From: Cordilura impudica
Lineage: Eukaryota > Arthropoda > Insecta > Diptera > Scathophagidae
Length of the DNA stretch: 64,000 nt
Assembly (NCBI GenBank): GCA_963682025.1
Contig: OY821519.1
Span: 167,274,479 to 167,338,478 of the forward strand
Direction of reading: 5' to 3'
Part shown: piece by piece, positions 56,426 to 64,000 of the stretch
How positions within the stretch are numbered: position 1 is the first letter of the stretch
Layout of the letters: every line of letters begins with the position of its first letter
The notes under the pieces: generated by a model
Database searches by the model: none
Told to the model about the DNA's origin: nothing
Seen by the model: the letters and a program-made list of their open reading frames with translations, nothing else
Program-made: the position numbers and the translations under genes

Positions 56426-57510
56426 ACCAAAACGTGGAATTTCAATCAAAGGAGAAACACGGTTTAAGTGCCGATTGTTTAACCAAAGAAAATAGCGTTC
56501 AATTCATTATATGTGCTGATATTGAAAAACAACATAAATTCACAAACAAATGATTATAAACCAACTTAGAACTAGCAGATTACAAGATATTTCAAATATT
56601 ACAAATCAAATATTAAAAGTTAAGCGGGAAGATTGGGATAATGAACTGGCAAATACATTGGAAAACAAATTAACATTAATTGAAAAAGAATTACAAAATA
56701 TTGAATATGCAATCCAATGGGCTAAAGTAAACATTGTAAACTCATTTATCTTGTCAAAAACCCGAAATTGAAAATTTAAATTATGTTTTAAGAAATTATA
56801 ATATTCCCATTTTTAATGTAAATGAATTGGTATAATTTGGAAGCATAAAAATTGTGACAAAAAACGAAGAAGTTTTATATATATTAAGTATTTCCATTGC
56901 CCAAAATGATATCTGTAAAATTTTCTTAGCAAAGCCAGTAAAAATTGGAAATATTATTGATAAAATTGAATATGGCAAAATTTTAGATTGTAATAATATA
57001 TTATTCGCCATTAAAGAAAGCTGCAAAAGCTACAATGATTTAACTATATGTAATAGAGATAAGCTTGTAGAATTAAATGATAAATTTTGTATAACTTGTT
57101 TATTTAGGAACACAGGTTAGCAACGAGCACGTCCCAGCAATAGAAGAAATCGGAAGCGACTTATTACTGCTGAATCAATACATTGGGAAAATTAAAGTGA
57201 ACGAAGAAGAATAGCTTTAAATGGAACTTATTTGGTCAAATATTTCAATACAACAGACAACATTGATGGTCGAGAATACTATTCAAAAGAAATAAGTGGC
57301 ACAAACCTCTTCCAGCTTCACTACAACCAAGAGCATGGAATAGCAAAACTCTCACTGCAAAGACTCCAAAAATTGAATATGGGAAACATCAAAAGATTGG
57401 TAACACTGGAAAACAAAAATAACTTTCTACTAACATCAAGCGTCATCATCATTGTATCCGTTTGTGTTATTATCGCTTGGATTTCCAAGAAAACAAAACA
57501 AGAAAATTAA
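56426..57510 (+). pseudogene. Envelope C-terminal part of an errantivirus-like element (segment A)
   Basis: Three frames (56550-56771, 56854-57120, 57232-57510) cover the middle and end of a gypsy-type envelope. They include a helical stretch with EKELQNIEYAIQWAKVNIVN, a Cys-containing region, and near the end a membrane anchor (LLTSSVIIIVSVCVIIAWI) with a short Lys-rich tail. Its resemblance to the end of the minus-strand errantivirus env supports the call. The front half is missing at the junction with the roo-like LTR, and the frames are interrupted by stops. Confidence 0.78.
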
Positions 57511-57622
57511 ATAATAAAAACGAAAGAAGCCCAACCAGAACATCCAATTGTTGTAAAACTAGGAAGAAGAATTCCACCATTTACGACATCCACACATTTT
57601 AAGCAATCGGGACGATTGAATT

Positions 57623-57634
57623 TAAGGAGGGGAG
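57623..57634 (+). promoter_or_regulatory. Polypurine tract of errantivirus segment A
   Basis: AAGGAGGGGAG lies directly before AGTTAAC, which starts the LTR. Confidence 0.7.
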
Positions 57635-57873
57635 AGTTAACACAAAATACATTAAAATACATTTAAAATAAATTTTTCGCTGACAACAACAGCACACATA
57701 AAAAATACCAAAATTAGTTCACAAGCTGATGTTGCGTCTTATGTTGCGTCTTATGTCGCCAGCAGCGCACAACAACCATTTTTTTTAAACTAAAATCGTT
57801 CGAGGAATTTAATTTGTATATGCAAGTGCTTTTTCTTCGTTTCTACGTATTTGAAAAAACAAACAAACCGACT

Positions 57874-57980
57874 GAAATGTTTCTGTATATTTAGAAACAT
57901 ACGCTCATCTGAAAGGAGCGTTACTACGAAATGTTTCTGTAATTTTAAAAGAAACATACGCTCATCTAATTAAGCGATGT
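57874..57980 (+). repeat. 54-bp tandem repeat with internal hairpin in the LTR
   Basis: Each unit has ATGTTTCTGTA and AGAAACAT, forming a 7-8 bp stem, followed by ACGCTCATCT. Two units are clear. Confidence 0.75.
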
Positions 57981-58880
57981 TGTTCTTCTGTTATTTGACA
58001 AAACAATCGTTACTTTATTTAATTTTATTTTGCTTATAAAGCTACTATGAAATTCTTAAAACTAGTCTAGTATTGAGTGACGTTCATGAAGTCACTCAAT
58101 GATTTTTAATTATTTTACATTATTTTGTTTTCTTTGATTTCTATCTTAACATATGCATTTTGTATCGACATCCCAGCATTTCCAGAAAGTATTTCACTTG
58201 CAATAAATTTAGTGTATTGGGTAACTTTCATAATTATTGAATGTTACTCAACACTTCAAAAATAATTTTTATTACAATATTCTGTTTGGTTTAAAAAGTG
58301 TAATTCTAAACCTTTTATTCTGGTTTTATTACATAGTGCAATAGTTTGTTTACATTGAATTGAATGAAAACACTTGCTTATTAATTTGGTGGGATGTCTG
58401 TACATATATAGTCACTTACTTCTTTTATGAATGCTTGGTTAAATTATAACATTATTCACAACCTAACACAACATCGTATCGCTGGCTTATGCGTGACACA
58501 TATTCGTATTGTTTACGTTATGATTGTGTGTGACATCATGTATACACCACACGACAATAATTCCCCTGAATTCAGTTTCTTTAAATATAGATCTATTTTT
58601 AACATAATATGGTTTAAAATTACTATGCCACTTGTGATTTTTTTCTTTCAACAGTTGGCATCACTAATTTTGTTAATCATTAATTTTCTTAATAGTGATG
58701 CCAAGTTCCATAAAGGGTTATACATATAAGTTTACACAAAGAAATTTTATTATAAACCCCCTAATTATGAGTCTTTCTGCACATTCTTGCACACGCCGAT
58801 TTCATATTGGTAATTTGTTTTAGTTTATTTAAAATATTTTCCCCATATTAATGTGACCCAATTGCGACTCGCATAACAAC

Positions 58881-58988
58881 GTGTGTCGCAATGATAAATA
58901 ACAATTTAAAACTTAATGCTGACGATATGTCAATGTGTGTCGCAATAATAAATAATAATTTAAAATTTAATGCTTATGATATATCTAC
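58881..58988 (+). repeat. Second 54-bp tandem repeat in the LTR
   Basis: GTGTGTCGCAAT(G/A)ATAAATAA begins the units at 58881 and 58935; both continue with TTTAAAA(C/T)TTAATGCT. Confidence 0.75.
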
Positions 58989-59095
58989 CATTTGTTATTA
59001 CTAAAATACCTACCTATTAATGTATTGCTTAATTTACAAAATTATAACTAATAAAAAAAATTCTGACTGTCAACGATATTTAGAAAACCCACTAT

Positions 59096-59107
59096 TGGCG
59101 CCCAACG
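59096..59107 (+). promoter_or_regulatory. Primer-binding site of errantivirus segment B
   Basis: TGGCGCCCAACG follows the LTR end, the gypsy-style tRNA-Lys-type primer site. The tRNA identity is inferred. Confidence 0.75.
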
Positions 59108-59110
59108 AAA

Positions 59111-59394
59111 AGAAAGCACTGAATAAGTGCAACATAAAAGTTACATCTAATATAAAGAACAAAGTTACTAAACTTGTGAAAAAGCACTGAAGAAGTGCAA
59201 CATAAAAGATACATTTAATATAGAGAACGAAGTTACTAAATTTGTGAAAAAGCACTGAAGTAGTGCAACATAAAACTTACATTTAATATAAAGAACATAG
59301 TTACTAACATTTTGAAAGAACACTGAAGTAGTGCAACATAAAAAAGTTCCATTTAATCAACTTTGAAGAATAAAGTTACTACATTTTTGAAAGA
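59111..59394 (+). repeat. Four tandem 69-bp repeats in the leader of segment B
   Basis: Units start near 59115, 59183, 59252 and 59320. Each contains GCACTGAA(T/G)(A/T)AGTGCAACATAAAA (the last begins CACTGAA) and AAAGTTACTA. The short palindrome GCACT...AGTGC recurs in the units. Such leader repeats act as insulators in some gypsy-group elements; whether these do is unknown. Confidence 0.82.
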
Positions 59395-59417
59395 AACGAA
59401 AAGTGAAATTTTATTAA

Positions 59418-59700
59418 AACAAAATAAAAATTACTTAAAACACATTAATGATTAACTGAAACATTTAGTTATTTAAAACAAAAAAATTAAAACAAAATAA
59501 AAATTACTTAAAACATATTGTTGATTAACTAAAATAAACATTTAATTTTTATCCAAAAAGAAAAAATAAAATAAAAATTAGTTAAAACACATTAATGATT
59601 AACTGAAACATTTAAAATTAAAACTTAAAACAAAATAAAAACTACACTATTGATAAACACTAAAACAAAATAAAATAAAAATTACTTAAAACACATTAAA
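59418..59700 (+). repeat. Second A-rich tandem repeat set in the leader of segment B
   Basis: AAAACAAAATAAAAATTACT followed by TAAAACACATTAATGATTAACT-like text (broken here by small variants) recurs about four times with irregular spacing. 59700-60050 is otherwise AT-rich and non-coding. Confidence 0.7.
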
Positions 59701-60050
59701 ACCCTGCAAGATTATCACAGCAACCAGAAAAACATCTATAAACAACAACAGCATCTGCTCTACAACTTTAATAACAAACCAACTTCTATCGACAACAAAA
59801 AAAAAAAAATCGCGGGGATGGGAACTAGTATAATACTTTTATTGTAAGTTTCCAATAAAATATATTTTGTATTATTTTATTACTTTTGATATCAATAATA
59901 TAATTATCGATCTTTTTATATTACAAAAAGAAAATAATATTACAAAACAAATTCATTAAACTCAATATATTTTTATTTTTTTTATTAAATTGTCGATTAA
60001 AATTTTTATTGTTACAAAAATAGAAAACATCCTCAATTTTTTATTTTAAA

Positions 60051-61440
60051 ATGTGTAATCCTATTAATAATCCTAATCCTAACCCCCCCCCCCCCCCCCC
60101 AATTCCTCTATAAACCAAAATGCTCAATCTGAAACCAACATCATTAATCTAGTAACTAGTGTTTGCAGGAACCAATGCAGGAGTTTAGTTGAGAATATAC
60201 TAAACTCCAGCACGGAAATTTCGGGGATCGATCAGGGATTAGACGAATAATATAGATCGAACCTAACAGACTTAGATAAGATAGCTGACATCGTTCGCTG
60301 TCTTAGGGAAGTTTCAGGTAATAATGCGGAATTTAGCTCCCGGAAGAAGAGCGTTGAGAGAATTTTGAGTATCTAGGAACCTACAAAGGGAACCCCAAGA
60401 TATTTTGCATTCTCACTGTCATAAGGAGCAAGATCATTGGAGCGGCTGATGCCTCACTTGAGTCCTACAATACCCCTTTTAATTGGGAATCTATTTCACG
60501 CTGTCTCGAATTACATTATGCAGACAAACGTGATCTTGGTACGCTAGAGTATTAAATGACAACCCTTGTTCAGGGTAATACACGGTCCAAGATTTCTACT
60601 AAGATGTGTATTTTCATTTCTCGTTAATTATAAATAACATTTCGTGAAAAGAAGCCATGGACATCCTCATCGAAACTTGTAGGGACAAAGACACATTCAT
60701 TCGTGGATTAAGGGGCGATCTTGCCAAATTATTGTATATACGGGAACCAACAACTCTTCCACAAGCACTCCAGTATGCCTAAAATTGCAAAATCAAAATT
60801 TCCGTACAGACCATGCTTATGGAAAGAATATCGAAACTCCACAACACCCAAGGACCAATCAGAATTTTAGACCTCAATCTACCCACAGAACTCCCAATAT
60901 TTTTCCTCATGTAATGCCTTTACCCCCAAGGACCAAATACATGTACCAACAGCACCAACCCCAATGCTTTGTCAATCATTTCCAACACCAACGATCTTAT
61001 CAAAACCGACAATTCCCGATCCAAATCCAGCGATATCGAAATGACAATATCACACATAATAATCCACCTCCTCGACCATTTGCTTCAAAACCACAACCAA
61101 GGCCAGTACCCATGGAAGTAGATCAGTCCATGCAATCACGAGCTATTAACTACATGAATAGGCCTAGACGAGGTAATGATTTCGCAGGGAAAAGACCACC
61201 AGAACAAACAAATCAACAACCTCAAAAGCTTCAACGAAATTTTCACATAGAAACTAATGACCAAGATATAAACGGTCAAGTTCATATTAACGAGGATGAA
61301 GCATGCCACCAACAGACGATAACGTACGGTATCGAAAATAACCTACAAGATTTTCAAGAATATGTCAATGATGCGGATGATCAGTGTAACAAGGAAAACT
61401 CAGCCGAAATCCTTGAAACCGTTGACAATAATTTTTTTAG
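60051..61440 (+). pseudogene. gag of errantivirus segment B
   Basis: A start at 60051 (MCNPINNPN) leads into an 18-C homopolymer at 60083-60100 and a stop soon after. Capsid remains continue in shifting frames with several stops between 60140 and 60780 (for example FNWESISRCLELHYADKRDL). An open frame from 60785 carries the Gln/Pro/Asn-rich C-terminal part with VPMEVDQSMQSRAINYMNRP. It corresponds to the intact Gag at 35916-37124. It is dead. Confidence 0.75.
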
Positions 61441-61980
61441 ATTAGAAAGCTCGTCTTTGCCCTATATTCAAGCCAAGATGAACAATGGAGAGATCCTTAA
61501 GATATTGGTGGACACGGCTTCTAATAAAAACTATATACAGAATACTCTCGTAAAATCTTTCCAACCAAATAAATTTAAATTCTATGCCAAATCCGTTGGA
61601 GGTAAAACTGCTGTAACCCCACCATACATTTATAAATCTTTTCGGATTAAAAAATTCAAATATTAAATTCTTTTTTCTACCCGTTTTAAAATTATTTCAC
61701 GCCATATTAGGAAACGATACCTTAAAAAGTCTATCAGCAGTTATTCACACTGCCGAGAATTGTATGGCCATTGGACACAACATCAGAGTACAACTAAAAC
61801 AACAAGTTTCACAATCGGTTAATATCATCCAAATAAGATCAGACCACATGACAGATGAACAGGAGTCCAAAATGAAGCAAATAATCCAAAAATACCTTAA
61901 TCTATTCTCTGAACCGAATGAATCTCTTACGACACAACGTCGGTCTAAGGTGAAATTAGAACCAATACCGATGATCTAGT
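61440..61980 (+). pseudogene. Protease of errantivirus segment B
   Basis: In the same frame as the gag tail, the active-site motif reads ILVDTASNKN near 61505-61530, where the sister element has DTGAN. The catalytic triplet is thus DTA rather than DTG. The frame stops at 61664-61666, and the protease end continues with LGNDTLKSL in another frame, then a linker to 61979. Confidence 0.7.
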
Positions 61981-62597
61981 TTATTCTAAATGCTACCCAT
62001 ATCCTATGCACCTAATTGATGAAGTCGAAAACCAGGTTCAAGAATTGGTAGACCAGGGCATTATAAGACCCTCAAAAACCCCATATAATTCACCAGTATG
62101 GGCGGTACCAAAAAAATTAGACGCCTAGCAGGATACCAGTAACCCTGGGTAAAGATGCTTTGGAGGCGCTCGATAAAATAAAGAAAACTCTCGTATCAGA
62201 AGATGTAATGTTAGCTTATCCAAATTTTAAAAAGAAGTTTCGACTCACAACAGATGCCGCTAATTATGCTATTGGGGCTGTGTTAGAACAGGATGGTAGG
62301 CCTATCACTTTCATCTCAGGGCCTCTTAATAAAGCTGAGGAACATTACGCCACAAACTAGAAACTAAGAAACTATTTGTTCGGAGCAGCAGCTGTTAAAA
62401 TATTAACGGATCATCAGCCCCTAACACATGCTTTAAATAACGGGAACTCCAATAGTAAATTAAGAAGATGGAAAGCAACTTTGGAGAAGTACAATTACGA
62501 ATTGCTGTATAAACCTGGAAATGCAAATACAGTGGCAGATGCATTATCTAGAGCACCACAGCAAGTATTTGAAATAAGTTCAACGGAAGCAACATAA
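61981..62597 (+). pseudogene. RT remnant and RNase H of errantivirus segment B
   Basis: RT fingers are visible to about 62120 (QELVDQGIIRPSKTPYNSPV, WAVPKKLD). The next recognisable sequence, from 62160, is the RT-RNase H connection (ALEALDKIKKTLVSEDVM), so the palm with its catalytic Asp pair is deleted. RNase H follows with LTTDAANYAIGAVL, one TAG at 62358-62360, ILTDHQPLTHAL and NTVADALSRAP. Confidence 0.78.
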
Positions 62598-62889
62598 CAT
62601 ATCAACCAAAGTTCTCCTCGGTTTCTAATTCAACATACAAGTGCTCCTATAAATGCGTTCAAAAACCAGCTTATTATTGAACCAGTGAAGTACAATCGTA
62701 CGAGTTTCAAATTGTCTTCCGTACATATCATAGACACATCATATTAGAACCGATACTTGATTAAAGAAGATTAGAAGAAATCTTCAGAAAATACTTAAAC
62801 CCATTAGTCACCAATTGTATAAAAACCACTGACGAAATATTGGGAAGGGCCCAGGAAATATATTCTAATGGTTTCCACAAATTCAAAGT

Positions 62890-63830
62890 ACTTTACACAA
62901 TGAAAATAGTCGCGACATCTCCAGCGAGTCGGACCAAGAAGTGGAAATTATCAACGAACATAATAGGGCCCATAGAAATGCTGACGAAAACAAACCTCCA
63001 CTTCTAGAGAAATGTAACTTTCCACAGATGATGGCGAAAGTGAAGAGAATCACAATCGCGTGCAAAATTTTTAAGGAAAACAAATACGATCGACACCCTA
63101 TAATATATTTTCATAACTGAGATATCTCTGTTTTAACAGCAATCGATAAATTGACAAAATACGCTCAAGCTAAGGTCCTTAAGTCAATAGCTACAGAGGA
63201 CATAAAACAGCCATTAAGGGAAATTATGTTGAATTTTGGCATGCCTGAAACGATAGTAATGGACAGTGAGAAATCATTTAATCTATGGCCATAATGTTTA
63301 TGTTGGAGAACCAATTTAATGTTAAAGTGTTGAGGATTCTACCGTATACCAGCACGGTCAACGGGCAAATCGAAAGGTTTCATTCTACCTTGTCGGAAAT
63401 TATGAGATGCCTGAAATCTGCTGGAACCTAAAAGGATTTGCCTGAGCTTCTGGATAAGTCCATCTACGAATACAATAACACAATCCACTCAACGCTGGGG
63501 AGGAAACCGTTCGAAGCATTCTTTGGAAAGAAATCGTACTAAATTGCCGCTGGACGTCAAAAAGATAGAGTTCAGATGATCAATGATCTCAGGAGGAAAT
63601 AACTATCTGATCTTGATTACCATAACCAGGGCAAAAATGAACCAACAATTTACAAAGTAGGAGATGTGATCTATGTCAGATAGAATAAAAGACTAGGTAC
63701 TAAATTGTCAAAGAATTACAAACCAGAGGTAGTCAAAGAAGATTGGCACACTACTGTACTTACGAATAGTGGGAGAGTTGTTCACAAAAAACAACATCCG
63801 CAACTAGGGAGATCTAATATTTTTTTTATA
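62890..63830 (+). pseudogene. Integrase of errantivirus segment B
   Basis: The zinc-finger region is poorly preserved. The core is read as AIDKLTKYAQAKVL, MPETIVMDSEKSF (second Asp) and, after stops and frame changes, a VNGQIERFHSTL-type stretch around 63360-63390 (Glu). The C-terminus has YKVGDVIYV and ends near 63830. At least six stops are visible. 62598-62890 is a broken RNase H-integrase connector. Confidence 0.7.
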
Positions 63831-63854
63831 TAATTTTTTCTCACTCATTTTTAG

Positions 63855-64000
63855 GACTATTTTGTCGCCTCTTGCTCAGGGCGAGGTAAAAATACTGGAT
63901 TATAGCAATTCACAGATAGTGGCCATTGGCACCGGTATTGCCAAACTTCAAATAGGTTCGATAAAATTAATACATATTTTGGATCTCGATAATTACCAGA
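63855..64000 (+). pseudogene. Envelope start of errantivirus segment B, cut by the window end
   Basis: After a TTTTTAG acceptor-like site at 63848-63854 a frame runs to the window end. It aligns by eye with the N-terminal part of the minus-strand errantivirus envelope (VKILDYSNSQIVAIGTGIAK against its YEYSSPLITIKQGIGK). The rest is outside the window. Confidence 0.65.

Larger units (their letters stand above)
57635..59095 (+). repeat. Single LTR shared by errantivirus segments A and B
   Basis: It starts AGTTAACAC after the polypurine tract of segment A and ends ACTAT directly before the primer site of segment B. It is about 1.46 kb, long for this group. It contains two 54-bp tandem repeats: units at about 57874/57928 and at 58881/58935. 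A 100-aa frame at 58427-58729 shows no known domain and is not called. Confidence 0.72.
59096..64000 (+). mobile_element. Errantivirus-like element, segment B (internal region, runs off window)
   Basis: Primer site, repeat-rich leader, gag, protease, partly deleted RT, RNase H, integrase and the first codons of env follow in order. Sequence style matches the minus-strand errantivirus at 30734-38532, including PMEVDQS/INYMNRP in Gag and the env start, but identity is clearly low, so it is a different family. Many stops and a large RT deletion mean it is defective. Confidence 0.83.

Noticed and set aside
58427..58729. 100-aa frame inside the long LTR, with hydrophobic stretches
   Set aside because: It lies wholly in the LTR, shows no domain or start context, and is AT-rich; chance is likely.
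59111..59394. CRISPR array
   Set aside because: The repeats are long, degenerate and directly adjacent without unique spacers, and sit in a eukaryotic retroelement leader.

Overview
This 64 kb window looks like repeat-dense chromatin of an insect, most likely a higher fly (Diptera). The evidence is indirect. The LTR elements resemble the Drosophila 412/mdg1, roo and gypsy lineages, two transposase genes have short introns with GT-AG borders, and the one host-like exon resembles Site-1 protease. No bacterial features, tRNA, rRNA or CRISPR array were seen. Almost everything is transposable element, much of it nested, so insertion order can be read from interrupted reading frames and target-site duplications (TSDs).

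Layout. 1-14520 is a 412/mdg1-like LTR element (+ strand; its 5' LTR lies off the window). Its gag is split by a 5'-truncated RTE-type LINE (1347-2985, 10-bp TSD). Its pol is split by a complete BEL/Pao element (4012-10140, 427-bp LTRs, 5-bp TSD). 14521-23579 is a minus-strand Ty3/gypsy element, probably CsRn1/Kabuki-like, split by a Transib DNA transposon (14651-18430, TSD CGTCG) and by a hAT-like DNA transposon (19447-22982, 8-bp TSD) that carries an apparently intact three-exon transposase of about 768 aa. 23580-24340 is a second 412-like LTR with a primer-binding site and leader. It is followed by an RTE-type LINE on the minus strand with an intact 969-aa ORF.

27960-30733 is AT-rich. It holds a two-exon Myb/SANT-like gene fragment and a large fold-back repeat. 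The right arm of the fold-back is broken by an env-bearing gypsy-type element (errantivirus-like, minus strand, 30734-38532). 39130-43855 is a decayed CR1-like LINE. 43856-48960 is mixed: unclassified repeats, a ZBED-type hAT relic, an exon resembling the C-terminal part of Site-1 protease (the only host-like coding sequence), and a mariner relic. 48965-56425 is a 5'-truncated roo-like BEL/Pao element with an env-like region. 56426-64000 holds two errantivirus-like segments in tandem, sharing a single 1.46-kb LTR.

Functionally, only the hAT-like transposase, the minus-strand LINE ORF, and the gag and RT/RNase H ORFs of the minus-strand errantivirus look open. All other elements carry stops, frameshifts or deletions. 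The nesting, the defective copies and the errantivirus content recall heterochromatin or a piRNA-type transposon graveyard, but that is inference and no expression evidence is available here.
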